A DNA stretch of 64,000 bases from Lithobates sylvaticus (taxonomy: Eukaryota > Chordata > Amphibia > Anura > Ranidae): NCBI GenBank assembly GCA_028564925.1, contig CM053029.1, positions 190,022,440-190,086,439 of the forward strand, in the 5' to 3' direction. Below are positions 23,216 through 35,164 of this stretch, in pieces. The notes beneath the pieces are model-generated. The model did no database searches. It had not been told where the DNA came from and worked only from the letters and a program-made list of their open reading frames with translations. A program made the translations under genes and the position numbers. How positions within the stretch are numbered: the first letter of the stretch is position 1; every line of letters starts with the position of its first letter.

Positions 23216-24050
23216 TTTTTACTTCACCTTTGTGCACATCATGGTTATAAGTTTTATATTGAATATTCACATATGAATTTTTATTTTATATTATTTAGTA
23301 TACACATATTGCGATTTAGTTCATTATTTTTGTGTATGTATGTTTTGCATCATATGTCATTTGGGTTGACACATGAGAATTAGGGTGATTTAATAAGCGC
23401 AAATTTATATTTTTCTATTTTTTTACACTATATTTGTGGTTTTTATTGCAGATTTTTTCACACAATCTATTCACTTTTGAGCGCAGTTTTTCTTGTTTAT
23501 ATTTTATGATCTAGGTCTAGTCTATGGTCAATTGGTTTCCAGTCATGCATAGACTTGCTCATTCATTTTTTTTATAGGACAAATACCGTACCAAACAAAA
23601 ATCGGATGCTATGATAACGATACATTTTTTCCCCAACACTTCCCTTCAGAAATTTGTCTGAACATTCCATATTGGCTAATGAAAGCAGCGTATTAATGAA
23701 CAGAAAAAAAAAAAAAAAAAAAAAATAATCGAACATTCACTATGAATACAGTTGTTTGATCGCATAGTAAATGGTTTGTTCACACCTATACCCAAACAAC
23801 CCAAAACTTCTAGTGGAAGACCAAGCTAAAGAACATTCAGCCAGAAGAGAAGATACCCCAAGAACATCGTGGGGAGGAGCCAGAGCCTCGGTCAAGTTGT
23901 GTCCCACCCCAAGCAACCCATTTTTCCTGCACAGCACCTAAATGCATGCCTTCTCCATTCAACCTTTTTCTGACTCCCATGTACTTAAGCCCATACAAAA
24001 TCACTGAAACTTGTCAATTTAGTCACAACACACTTTCAAGACAAGTCATG
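23216..24050. repeat. AT-rich sequence, probably repeat-derived
   Basis: 'TTTAATAAGCGCAAATTTATA' to 'TTTTGAGCGCAGTTTTTCTT' (about 23390-23495) is wording I recall from dispersed frog repeats. An A-run is at 23703-23725. The rest is unrecognised. Confidence 0.35.
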
Positions 24051-24054
24051 TGAC

Positions 24055-24356
24055 AAAAAAAATAAATAAAAAAGGGGGGGGGGGGGGGGGTCAGGGGCAG
24101 GTGGTTTATCGAGTCTTGCTTCCGAGCCCTGCTCTATGCGTCCATAAGACACGTAGCAGTGGCTAGGCCCCACCCCCTGCTCTCTCCTTGGCTCACTGGC
24201 TGCGATGGCTCCCATTGCTGTCTCAGCCAATGAGGAATGAGAGACCTGGGCGAAACTCAGCTTAGGGTGAGGTGGGTGCTGCACACAGGTGTTTTTTTTT
24301 TACCTTCATACATAGAATGCATGAAGGTAAAAAAAAAAACCTTGAGCCTTTAACTT
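24055..24356. mobile_element. Family C element, shortened
   Basis: It carries 'GCGATGGCTCCCATTGCTGT', and its terminal-type hairpin TACCTTCAT...ATGAAGGTA near 24301-24328 matches the family C end. A G-run lies at 24075-24090. Confidence 0.6.
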
Positions 24357-24359
24357 TGG

Positions 24360-25255
24360 ATATGTTTATTTTTTGCATTACATTGGTCCAGCTTACACCA
24401 ACATAAGTACATACCTGTGGGATGGCTGCGTAAGCTGCAAATCACTGTAGTAGTTGCAGCAACTACAGCGATTGCAGTAGTCTTCCGGGTCCTGTGGTGA
24501 GCAGATGCCCTTGTGCATAGTGAACACAAGGGGTTGGTTGGCTCAGCATGGCTGCCATTCACAAAGTGCAGAGGGGACTCCTATCAGAGGATTGTGTTCA
24601 TTGAAAAAATAAAAAAAAAAAACAGGACTTTTAGGGTGATCATGCCAAGTGAGGGGGGAGAGAGGGGGGGGGGAAGGACTCGTTCATTTTTGCCTGAAGC
24701 ATCAACTTATATTGGCTGTATTTTTTCCTGTCACATTTCAGCTACAGCTGTGACATCAACACCATGCAATGTATGCTGATTATTAAGCAAACGGATGGTT
24801 TACGTATATCCATGTCACCGGGAGTATAAAATAGTCATGGTTGCAGGTAGAACCCTGGCAAAAGAAGCTATTCAGTGTAGCTTGTGGATTCATGCGGCGA
24901 CCTCTGCTAGCTGAAAACAGCAAACCCCATAGGACAGGAAGGAAAACATCATGGCGCATGCCAAGCCAATCCAAAACAAACTGCTCATACACTGTTCTCA
25001 CACTTATTGCTTCTTGTTTGAGGGAAATCTATGCAATTTTTCAGGTGGGAGAGCGTTTATACAGATGGTATTGCAACAATCTGCATTGCTGCCAACTGTC
25101 CCAGGAGATTGTTGTGCCTGGAAAGGCCCCTGGCTTTCACCAATAGATCATGCCCATAAAGGCCATCTTTTGTCATTTTACATTCAAGCTACTTTTGAGC
25201 TTGCATGGCAAGTTCACAGTCAATGGGGAAAAAAAGAAAATATATAAAATAAAAA
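24360..25255. other. Intronic sequence, nothing firm
   Basis: 24400-24490 is rich in imperfect inverted 'GCAGTAGTTGCAGCAACTAC' type sequence. Nothing else was recognised. Confidence 0.4.
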
Positions 25256-25259
25256 GGGG

Positions 25260-25605
25260 AGGTGCAGTGGGGAAGTATTAGAACTGCGGTCAAGTTCTTG
25301 ATGTCTGTCCTGACCTTTATTTGCACAGGTGATCAGGGTCAGCACAGCCAAAAATTATGGAAAAAAAGACAACATTTTACAGTTGTCCCCATAAGAATAA
25401 AGGGGAAATCTCAATGGAGAGAACTGTCTGAGGAGGCTTTCTCCCTCTCAATTTGTAGAGATGTACGCTCACTTCCTGTTCCATCTCCTAGACAGAAAGT
25501 GAAGGCGATTCTCGCTTTACTTTCTGCCCTGAAAGACAAAGGACAGTGAAAAAAAAATTCTCCAAAGTGAGAGATGGATGGCAGTCACCAGAACAGCTGT
25601 CACCA
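25260..25605. repeat. Family S repeat
   Basis: It shares 'CACTTCCTGTTC', 'AGACAGAAAGTGAAGG' and 'GGGGAAATCTC' blocks with 370-660 and 5690-5775. Confidence 0.5.
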
Positions 25606-25639
25606 TTGGAAGATTTCCACCCAAAATTTTGGATTTCTT

Positions 25640-25985
25640 ATCAATAGCCTGTACACACGAGCCGAAAAACGGATGACAGATCGTCCATTTTTTTGCATGC
25701 TAGTCGCATATCGAAAATGGGAGGTTACTAAAAGGTGACAATTCTCGTACAAAAAAAAAAAAAAAGGCGCAAGTGATATCATGTGTCGTAGGTGTATTTC
25801 TATTGTTTTTTTGGATGACAAATGTACCGACTAAACGAAAATCGTACGATCTGGTATCATGCGATGTCCGATCGGATAAACTGTCGTAATCTTGAAAGCG
25901 CTGTACTATCAGATTATCATACGATCACTTCGAAAGCACTATTTTTCGTCCGATTTTCAGATAGTTTGTACAGGCCATGGGAGTG
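25640..25985. mobile_element. Family M MITE
   Basis: The left end GCCTGTACACACGAGCCGAA and the right end GATAGTTTGTACAGGCC are imperfect inverted copies. The interior 'TATCATACGATCACTTCGAA' matches the element at 54565-54790 in reverse. Confidence 0.65.
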
Positions 25986-26307
25986 GTCACTAGAACAAAT
26001 TGAGAAGGAAAGACTTCCCAGCAGGAACAGATGGTAATGAAAGAAACTAACTAAACTAGATTTTCAGTAGCTCACACCTATTTGTGTAAAAAAAAAATAA
26101 AAAAAAATTAAGTTTTATGCGATAGACTTTCATGGCAGGGTCACCAAATATTTTAATAAAAAACTGCAGATAAAAATTGAAAAATTACTTTTTGAAAACG
26201 CAATATAAAATGACGACATTATAGTAACACATTAACTACCCTGCTTCCCAGCTGCTAGAACGCCACACTTGGATTTACTCTACACCTTGCTTGTCATTTA
26301 AAGGAAA

Positions 26308-26578
26308 ATCCTACTTCAGCACAATTTCAAAGCCGCAGATCAGTGCGATTTGCACCACTGATGTCATTGTGGCTTCATTTAACAGAAGTCTATACAAGTC
26401 GCAATTAAAAAAAAAATAAAAAAAAAAAAAAAAAAAAAAAAATCGGAAAAAGGTGCAAGAACCTTTCATAAAATTGCAGCAACATGAGTCACGGCGATAT
26501 GAGTGGTTCCATTGCCAGCAATTGGGTGCAACTGCCAAATCGCATGACAAACCGCACTGGTGTGAACTGGGGCTAAAT
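26308..26578. mobile_element. Family F MITE
   Basis: It shares 'AACTGCCAAATCGCATGACA' and 'GCACTGGTGTGAACTGGGGC' with the copy at 41036 in reverse orientation. A long A-rich run (26406-26442) lies inside. Confidence 0.65.
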
Positions 26579-26579
26579 C

Positions 26580-28515
26580 CATAAAGAACACAGGCACCAT
26601 TTTATCACATACAGAAAACACCAAAAAATCCTCAGATCGCACCCACCTGTGGAACGCATACAATACAAATGATGCACTAATATTAAGTCTCAGGCATGAA
26701 AAGCACCAAAATTAAATCTCAGGCAAGAAAACCACAACACAATTAGGTTACCTAATGTTTAGGTACTTAAATGCTGCATCAGAACAATGGAAGGCCTGGG
26801 CATTCTTATGGGTTACATAGCAGGTGTGAGAAAAGCAAATACAATGGGCAGTGTAGGTACAGACACTTGGCTACCTGGCAAGCATAACAGTGTAAAAATG
26901 GCACAAACAGCTTGGAAGTGTATGGTGTAGTGTAGGCTTAGCTGATGAACTAGAAGAGAAGCTAAAACTGTAGATAACAGCTGGAGAAGCACACATTGCC
27001 GAGGCGTGATAAAGGAAAAGCAGAAACCTCACAGATGAGATCCTTCCTTTAACAGAACTCTTTGGATTCAGCTACAACATCTCTGCTCTGTCATTTAGGG
27101 TGAAAATCACGGTGAATGGTTGGTTGAAATGACCGGTGTCTGAATTTGACTGTCACTGTGCAAGTGGAGCCAATTGTTTGCAGAGGATCATTAAAAAGAG
27201 AACACACACATACATTTTTTTTTTTTTTCTCTTTTCAGGTGTTTGGAGGAGAGCCCTTTGAAATGAACTCTACATAATTACATTCCTGCAATACAGATGA
27301 AAGCTCCAAATTGCCAAATTGCAGAGACAGGTGGGAAATCCAGATTAATGGACAGGAATTTGGTTAGTGGGTTACAGATGCACACTGGCATGCCTATCTT
27401 CAGTGCATATGAACACAACCAAATCAGACAAGGTCACAAATGCACAGTTGGGTATATGCAACTCCCTTTAACACCACCACTGTCAAAAGCAAGGGCAGAC
27501 CCATCTCTGAAATGATGAGACCCTTTGGCACCCATTAATAACCAACCCTGACTCGCCACATGTTGGGTGGCAGGATAAAAAAATTTCTTTATTTTCTAAT
27601 TGCTTCAGTAAGGCGACGGCAAAGCCCAAAATCCATCAGGTTGAAAAAAAAACACTTCAATTGATACTGTAGGTGAGAAATATCGAATCACTCACCAGCC
27701 AAACATATCCAAACCAACTACAAGGGTTGCATGCACATACATTTGTGCACACATTTGCAACACAAATGTAGAAGAGCCTCAAAATGTTCATGCAGCTAAA
27801 ACAGTAAAAATAGGTTTTGTAATCAAATCCATCCTTCACTCCAAGTAAGCTATAAAGATGGAAACTTCCCACCTCTAACCCCACCCTACCGTGCATGACT
27901 GCCTGCTTAGGGTCTTCATCAATGGGCTCCAGCTCAGTAATGAATCACACAGACGCCGAGCATAGCTGCTGAGCAGCCCAGACTCCACCTTCATGTTACT
28001 TACTCACCCATTGGCTCAGCTGGTATGTACCTCTGCCTACTGAAAATAAACTCACTTCACTGCAATACATGTTCCAGCAAACTGAGCAAAACATCGCTTC
28101 ACAGCTTGCAAAAGACAGTGTTGAATGCCAAGGTTTTCAGGAGCCTCACTGCATCTAGGAGCAAAAGTCCAAAGGCAGGAAGAAGCCAAGCAGGGTGACT
28201 GCAGCTTACACCCGTTACATCAGTGCAGTAATATAACTGGCTTATCTGCCACCAAGATCCTGCCTTGCAGCTTGGGTTATTGATGAACTCATTCTACAAC
28301 ATGTCATGGCCCACTAAGCTGGTCTAACCCGTCGCTCTGGTACTAGCCAAAGCGCCGGGCTAAAAAGGAAGAGCACTCGCAGCTGTGTAAATATGCCCAG
28401 AGTTCAGACACATGAGAAGAGTTATTATAAAAAAGTCAGCTGCTTTGATTAGAGACCCTCCACCTTTTTCATTTGAGTGCAACTCTAACCAATATGTTTA
28501 AATTTTGGAAAGAGT
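26580..28515. other. Intronic sequence, nothing recognised
   Basis: About 1.9 kb has no repeat family recurring elsewhere in the window. A T-run lies at 27215-27229. It is a candidate for unique intron sequence. Confidence 0.5.
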
Positions 28516-28516
28516 A

Positions 28517-28785
28517 AGGCTGGCCATAGACTGTTTTAATTTTGGGCCTTGGTAAGCCCAGCAAGCCCCACCTGGTTTGAAAAAAAAAAAAAAAATGGAT
28601 CAACTTGGCCAAATGGAAAACTAATGGAAACCCAAAGCAGATCATTTACAGGTAATTGCTTGCTATATGTCCGATTGTGCTGCCAGCCTCTTATTGCTCA
28701 TCTGCTGTTCACAAACTCTGCTGGGGCTCCTACAATCTGCCAATAATCACAAGTGTGAATTAGATTGGGCCAGCATGGTTTCCTC
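28517..28785. mobile_element. Family Q repeat
   Basis: It starts AAGGCTGGCCATAGACTGTT, the same as the element at 36085 (AGCTGGCCATAGACTGTT), and ends near 'TTGGGCCAGCATGG'. Confidence 0.5.
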
Positions 28786-29072
28786 TTTTCTGTACATTAA
28801 ACCAACACAACAAGTTAAGGTGGAAATCCAGTTCATTTTTGTTTAGCGGTGGGGGGGGGGGGGGTGGAGTATCAAAGAACAACCACCTCTGCCAGACTTG
28901 TCCACACTGGAGATATCACCAACAACATCCTCTCTGCCAGTTCTAAATATATAGATAAGGAATATGCCATGCTCTCCTGCTCTTTCATGGTCTAGTCAGC
29001 AGGCTCAGGTAGAGAGGGGGCACCACTGTATTCCTAAAGAAGAACTCCAGGCAAAATTTTAATTTCCCTTGC

Positions 29073-29156
29073 CTCCTAGATGAAAGCAAGCAGTTAACCC
29101 ATGCAGTGGGGCTGTGTCCCCACTGCATGGGTTAACTGCTTGCTTTCATCTAGGAG
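29073..29156. repeat. Perfect 39-bp palindrome with 6-nt spacer
   Basis: 29073-29111 and 29118-29156 are exact reverse complements (core GCAAGCAGTTAACCCATGC), separated by CTGTGT. It sits at the edge of a family C-like element. Confidence 0.95.
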
Positions 29157-29164
29157 ACTGCAGA

Positions 29165-29697
29165 ACGGAGATATACTTACCTAACCCATCGCTCTTCAAA
29201 ACGCAAGACCAGTGCCCGCTGCTGACATGTAAAATAGCCTAAATGTATGCAACTCATCTATGCAGTTTAACTCCTAAATGAAGAACTCTAGTCAAATGGT
29301 TAAACTGGTTCTCGTTTTCTGCATTAGAGAAAAACACACACAAGTTACTAGAGTCCTGTATTGATCCAGCGCTGTGCGCGGCTGCAGGTCTTCTCTCCCC
29401 TCTCCCTGGTCTCAGTCTTTGCACAGAGCAGCGGGAGCCATGGGCTCCTACTGCTGTCAGTCAAATCCTGTGAAGAGAGAGAGTGGGGTGGGGACAATCT
29501 GCACTGCGTCTATGGACAGCCCAGCTCAGAAGCGAGCCCACATTGCAAGCAGCTTGCTTTGAGGGAACACACAGAAGGGAAGCAGAGTGCGGAGGACCCC
29601 GGAAGAGGCACTAAGGGGCCACTAATACCCTTGCACAGAGCAGTGATGTATAAACTTCTTTATTTCAATAACAAAAAGGTTTACAATCCCTTTGTTA
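29165..29697. mobile_element. Family C element
   Basis: It contains 'ATACTTACCTAACCCATCGC', 'CAGCGGGAGCCATGGGCTCC', 'CTGTCAGTCAAATCCTGTGA' and the closing 'AAGGTTTACAATCCCTTTG'. The start is joined to the palindrome at 29073. Confidence 0.75.
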
Positions 29698-29844
29698 GCA
29701 TGCACCTTTTTAGATTCTACCACATTTGCACTACAGCAGATCAGAAAGCAGTAAAGATGGTCAAACTGCAGTAAGGTACCAGATTACAGTTCAGAGGCGA
29801 TTTCTTCAGTTCAGCACTTTATTTTCTTCTGGTAGTAGTTCTTT

Positions 29845-29945
29845 ATTCTGCATGAAGTTTGTATGCTCTTCCCATGTTAAAGTAGGTTACTTCCAGATGC
29901 TCCGATTTCCTCCCACAATCCAAAAATATACAGGTAGGTTATCTG
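29845..29945 (-). repeat. Fragment of the SINE-like repeat seen at 18265
   Basis: 'GATTTCCTCCCACAATCCAA' and 'ATACAGGTAGGTTATCTGGCT' are the reverse complement of blocks at 18430-18465. Confidence 0.65.
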
Positions 29946-29972
29946 GCTCCATTGTGCTTCTACGGACATTAA

Positions 29973-30324
29973 AAAGAAAGTAACCCCTAATGGGTTTACT
30001 TCCTCTTAGTTTCCCTGCAAAGGTAAAGCATAATGCATAGTAGCCCATTATGTGTCACCTACCTGACACAGGAGCCAGCGATGTCACCGTTGTCCCCTGT
30101 TCCACGAAGCGTCCATCTTCCTTCCGGTGCTGCAAGTGGCCGGAGCAGCGACGTCACTCCGGCGCATGCGCACGGGAGCCGTCAGTGACGGCATGCTCAG
30201 TGCGCTTGTGCCCCTTTTTAGGAAAATATCTCCTTAACCGTGTAGATATTTCTTGGACCTACAGGCAAGCCTTAATCTAGGTTTACCTGTAGGTCAAAGT
30301 GGTCTGTAAGGGTTTACAACCACT
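29973..30324. mobile_element. Family B element with TTAA flanks
   Basis: TTAA lies at 29969-29972 and 30325-30328. It starts AAAGAAAGTAACCCCTAATG and ends GGGTTTACAACCACT. It contains the 'GGCAAGCCTTAATCTAGGTT' palindromic block with 'TACCTGTAGGTC' typical of the family. Confidence 0.85.
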
Positions 30325-30329
30325 TTAAT

Positions 30330-30890
30330 CTGCATGTCTGGATTGCCATCTAATGTCCATTGTAATGAAGTGCCTACCACTTCCTTCCTTGCTGTGCACC
30401 ATAAAAATACTATTTCACAGGGTTGATATGTGGTTCGCACGAATGCCTTGCACTTCTGCTTTAAGGGGGAATTCAATATGTAACCTTTTATACCCAGCCT
30501 TCCCTGCAAGTTTATGACTATTGGGGCCTATGGCATGCATACGCTCTACGGGGGGGGGGGGGGGGGGGGGGGGGCAATCTATGGGCTGCCTTAGGTTAGG
30601 TAAAGTACAATTATCCTTTAACAAAACTCATCTTAAAATGTAGGTAAATGAATGTACAGCACATAGGCTACAGGCAAAAATTTGTGGTAAAAGGTGACCT
30701 TGTGCTTCAAGTCCCAAATATCTTGAAGCAACACTGGCCAAACGGGTCCCCCCTCCTCCACAGTGAGGCCAAGACACACACAGGCAATCCTATACAAGCA
30801 GAGCTGAAAGCCTCCACGTCAAGACCCTGCCAAAAACAAGCCTACACTTTCCAATAAGAGGGTCACTTTAGAGCAGCCTCTCCCAAACTT
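30330..30890. other. Intronic sequence with a 26-G run
   Basis: An uninterrupted run of G lies at 30549-30574. The flanks show 'TAATGTCCATTG' type repeat wording but no clear element. Confidence 0.6.
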
Positions 30891-30894
30891 TTTA

Positions 30895-31440
30895 CCTAGA
30901 GCAGGGCTTAACAAATTTGCTTTGACTCTAGGAGCCAGCTAAAAAAAAGTTGGGAACCAGTTTGTGTGCGTGCACAGCAATATGCAACATGTTTATCACA
31001 ATCAACGTTTTCATGTGTAGGCACAGAATACGCACATTTACTTTTGTACGCGTGTATGTGTGGGGGGTGGGAGGGCCTCACATTTGTTTTGTGGGGCTTT
31101 TACGTGTTTGAGTGTAACCTACATTTTTTGCAATTTTTTTTTTTTTTTTTTAAACTGTTAACGGGGACCTGGATGTGAAACAGGGTGGGGTGTTGCAGGG
31201 ACAGGTAAGGCACATTACTCGCATGTGTGAAAGCAATTGGCTGGCAGCAGAGCCACCTGAATGCTTCCAGCTGAGAAGTGGAACAAAAAACCTACCTGCC
31301 TGGCACCCAAAACTGCATGTCCCAGGCATCGGGCAGTACAAATTGTGCATCCTTGCAACAGTGAATGGGCTGACAAAAGCCCAGGAGCCAGGACACAATT
31401 TCTAGCTACCATTGGGTTTTGTCGTGCCCTGATCTAGAGG
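30895..31440. repeat. Family I dispersed repeat, second copy
   Basis: It starts AGCAGGGCTTAACAAATTTG and 'GACTCTAGGAGCCAGCT' like 14180. It ends near 'GTCGTGCCCTGATCTAGAGG'. Confidence 0.55.
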
Positions 31441-31489
31441 AACATTTGAAATAATTTTCAGGTCTTAGGGAACGCTTGTCCAAACTCCC

Positions 31490-31912
31490 TAATGCCGCGT
31501 ACACATGACCGTTTTTTTCCATCAGAATAAACTGACTGTTTTTCCAACGGAGTTCCGCTGAAACGGTCTTGCCTACACACAATCACACCAAAGTCCGGTG
31601 TGATGGCGACGTACAACGGGACTAGAAAAGGGAAGTTCAATAGCCAGTATCCAATAGCTTCTGTCTTGTACTTGCTTCAGAGCATGCGTTGTTTTTGGTC
31701 CGTTGGAACAGCATACAGACGAGCGGTTTTCCCGACAGGATCAATTCCTGTCGGAAATATTTAACATGTTCTATTTCTAGGACCCTCAGAATTTTCGAAG
31801 AAAAAATTAAAAAAAAAAAAAGTCCGATGGAGGCCCACACATGATCGGAATATCCGATGAAGATTCCGGACTTTTTCTGCCCGGAAAGTCCAACCGTGTG
31901 TATGCGGCATTA
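31490..31912. mobile_element. Family N MITE, complete
   Basis: Terminal inverted repeats are TAATGCCGCGTACACATGAC on the left and CCGTGTGTATGCGGCATTA on the right. It is about 420 bp, non-coding, with internal 'TCGGAATATCCGATGA' symmetry. Confidence 0.8.
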
Positions 31913-31984
31913 GTGGTCAGCTGGAAAAATGCTCCTTACACTGATTGCTAGCAGCTAGAATACCGCCTTACAGACACCTAAATG

Positions 31985-32208
31985 CATACTATATTGCCAA
32001 AAGTAATGGTACGCCTGCCCTTACACTCACATGAACTTTAATGGCATCCCAGTCTTAGTCCGTAGGGTTCAATATCAAGTTAGCCCAACCTTTGCAGCTA
32101 CAACAGCTTCAAATCTTCTAGAAAGGCTGTCCACAAGGTTTAGGAGTGCGTCTATGGGAATATGTGACCACTGTTCCAGAAGCGCATGTGTGAGGTCAGG
32201 CACTGATG
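31985..32208 (-). mobile_element. Tc1-like transposon, first half
   Basis: 'ACACTCACATGAACTTTAATGG' type wording ('CATCCCAGTCTTAGTCCGTA', 'AGAAGCGCATGTGTGAGGTC') matches a Tc1-like element I recall from frogs and fish, with transposase read on the minus strand. It stops at ACTGATG (32202-32208), where an insertion begins; the same element resumes at 33790. Confidence 0.7.
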
Positions 32209-32805
32209 GAGGAAAAAAAAAAAAAAAGAAGACAGCGCTGACTAACGATCATAAACAAAAGCCTTAAGTATGTAAGCAGAGTCTCTTTATTTAACCACTT
32301 CAATACTGCCTTATAGTCATATGAAGCCCACAAGGTGGATCTCCCATCCTGGGTGGCGTCATATGACGTCCTCGCATTCCCGGCCGCCTGGGGGGCGCAC
32401 GCGCGCCACGGCATCGCTTGGGACCCGGTGCGAGTGCTCGGCGGCCGCGATGTCCGCCGGGCACCCGCGATTGCCCGTTAAAACAACGGGACCGCGCGGG
32501 ACCGTGGAGCTGTGTGTGTAAACACACAGCTCCACGTCCTGTCAGCGGAGAGGAGACCGATCATGTGATCCCAGTACGGAGGAACACATGGACGGTCTGC
32601 TCCCCTTGAGTCCCCTCCCCCCCACAGTTAGAATCACTCCTATAGGAAACACATTAACCCCTGCAGCGCCCCCTAGTGTTAACCCCTTCCCTGCCAGTCA
32701 CATTTACACAGTAATCATTGCAATTTTATAGCAACGATCGCTGTGTAGATGTGAATGGTTCCAAAAATGTGTCAAAAAAGTGTCCGCCGCAATGTCGCAG
32801 TCACG

Positions 32806-32837
<32 letters not shown>

Positions 32838-33789
32838 GCAGATCGCCGCCATTACTAGTAAAAAAAAAAAAAAAAAAAAAAGAAGAAGAAGAATTCATTA
32901 AATCTATCCCCGATTTTGTAGACGCTATAACTTGCGCAAACCGATCAATATACGCTTATTGCGATTTTTTTTACCAAAAATAATGTAGAAGAATACGTAT
33001 CGGCCTAAACTGAGGAAAATTTTTTTATTTTTTTTTAAAGAATGGGATATTTATTATAGCAAAAAGTAAAAAATTGTGTTTTTTTTCAAAATTGTCGCTC
33101 TTTTGTTTATAGCGCAAAAAATAAAAAACCGCAGAGGTGATCAAATACCACCAAAAGAAAGCTCTATTTGTGGGGAAAAAAAAAAAGGACGTCAATTTTG
33201 TTTGGGTGTAACGTCGCACGACCGCGCAATTGTTAGTTAAAGCGACGCAGTGCCGAATCGCAAAAAGTGCTCTGGTAAGAAAGGGTGTTTAAAAGCCCTG
33301 TATTGAAGTGGCTAAAAAAAAAAAATAAGTGAAGGTAATCCCCAAGGTTTACAGCAGTCTATAGATGGTCATACAAACTTGGATGAGAAGCTGACAATAC
33401 CTGGAGGCTGGAGCCACATGGATGTCACAGTGGCTCAGGTGAGAATGCACAGAGCCATGGAGCAGAGAATGCAGGAGCGCCTCTGGCAAGGGGCCCGGCC
33501 AGAACCATAGGGCCAGGGGTCCGGTGGAGGAGGGCACAACTGTAGCCACGAGAACTGTAGGGGCCAGTGTCCAATGGCCACTTGTACTGCGTCCAGAAGT
33601 GACGTCACAGCCTGGCGGAAGTCAGCCACGGAGATCCACGGCTATGGGCAAAACCCTGCTGCTGAGGCCAAACGCTGCTGATACCAGGGGAATAAGAGGG
33701 AGCACACACTGCCCAATGGATATCAGTTCCATTTATTTTTTGATTGTTTGCTTGAAATTTGTTCTATGCGCCTGGACATTTGTTTTTTT
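32209..33789. mobile_element. 1.58-kb insertion into the Tc1-like element
   Basis: It is flanked by the direct repeat ACTGATG (32202-32208 and 33790-33796). It consists of an A-run, a short linker, a family A element (32295-33311) and about 470 bp of unclassified sequence (33315-33789). The left A-run and a T-run at the right end do not fit a simple retroposon. Confidence 0.6.
32295..33311. mobile_element. Family A element, near complete
   Basis: The ends CCACTTCAATAC and GTATTGAAGTGG are inverted repeats, flanked by TTAA (32291-32294) and CTAA (33312-33315). It includes 'GTTAACCCCTTCCCTGCCAG', 'GATCAAATACCACCAAAAGA' and 'GTTAAAGCGACGCAGTGCCG'. It is about 1.0 kb and non-coding, and the most intact of six copies. 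Confidence 0.85.
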
Positions 33790-33963
33790 ACTGATGAGAA
33801 GGCCTGGCTCGCAGTCTCCGCTCTAATTCGTCCCAAAAAGGTGTTCGGAATGAGGTCAGGACTCTGCATGGCAGTCAAGTTCCTCCACCCCTTACTCGCT
33901 CATCCATGTCTTTATGGACCTTGCTTTGTGCACTGGTGTGCAGTCATGTTGGAGACACCAAAA
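33790..33963 (-). mobile_element. Tc1-like transposon, second half
   Basis: It resumes with ACTGATG then GAGAAGGCCTGGCTCGCAGT, 'ATGAGGTCAGGACTCTGCAT' and 'CTTTATGGACCTTGCTTTGT', continuing the Tc1-like sequence broken at 32208. The fragment is too short to encode an active transposase. Confidence 0.7.
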
Positions 33964-34023
33964 TGAAAAGTCAATCACTGGAGAAGCCCTGGGGTTTCTT
34001 AGAACCTTGGTTGAGAAAAACTG

Positions 34024-34332
34024 CCTTAGGCCTTATGCACACTAGACTTTATAAAAACGGCAAGTAGCGTTAGCTGTTGAAGGAGTTTTTTTTTTTGTTT
34101 AGCAAAACTATACTCCAACAAAAGCTTATTTCTCAAAAACGCTGAAAAACTCCTCTTACAACCCACTAGTTCTGGGGGGATTTCCCAGCCAGAAAATGAA
34201 TAGGCTGTGTGTGCATGGACACACATGATAACATGCTGGGGAGTCTACTGGCTGCAGAAAAAAAAAAAAAAAAAAACCCTGAAGCTAAAAACAGCAGCTG
34301 TAAAAAAATGTCCAGTGTGCATGAGGCCTTAT
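34024..34332. mobile_element. Family O MITE, second copy
   Basis: The left end TTAGGCCTTATGCACACTAG and the right end CCAGTGTGCATGAGGCCTTA are inverted copies. Confidence 0.75.
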
Positions 34333-34692
34333 AGTGGCGATTCAACACAGTAAATACAATGATACGCCAGGATGAATATTGCTTCTAAAAAGTAAACTAA
34401 AAGCTGTGCACAAACAAAAAAAGATGGACAAGCAGGGGGTCAGACGTGGCAGTGTCATAGGGATGGATAAACAAAACAGTCACAAGTTACAGAGCAACAA
34501 GAGAGAATACCTAGCCAATCACAACAGAGTCACCAGGATCCAGCACACGCAACAAGAGCATGCTCACCCTTCATGAAAGTTAGGAGTGAAACAGACTCCT
34601 TACTCATTTTTTTTCTCTCTTTTTGCTTACAAACACTACAGAGTGCTGTTACCAGATAAGAACCATGTGGATTATTTTGTGGACCTCTGTTT

Positions 34693-35160
34693 AAAAGGAG
34701 TTATAAAGGCAGAAGGTTATCTTAATACATTAAGATAAAAAACCTTGTGCGTAGCAGCCTCCCCATCACCCCCACTACCTGAGCCGCTCCTCTCCAGCTA
34801 TGTCCACGAGCCCCTCAGACATAAAGGACACTCCTAATTGTCTGAGACATAGCAGCAGCGCCGTTGGCTCCCGCAGCTGTCATGCAAGGTCGGTCAGCCA
34901 ATTGGAGGAGGAGGGGGGGGGCAGGGCCAGGTCAGGGCTCTGTTTCTGATCGAATAGACTGAGCTCAACTTGGCTTGGGTGCCCCCTGTAGCAAGCTGCT
35001 GTCTGGAGGGTCACTCAAAGGAGGGAGGGGCTAGGAGCAGCAAAGAGGAGGATCTGGGCTGCTCTGTGCAAAACTGCACAGAGGAGGCAAGTATAACATG
35101 TTCGTTATAAAACGACCTCCCCACCCCTCACACAAACACAAGCTTTTATAATCACTTTAA
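34693..35160. mobile_element. Family C element
   Basis: TTAAAAGGAGTTATAAAGGC opens it and 'ATAATCACTTTAA' closes it. It contains 'CGTTGGCTCCCGCAGCTGTC' and 'CTGCTCTGTGCAAAACTGCA'. Confidence 0.75.
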
Positions 35161-35164
35161 AAAA

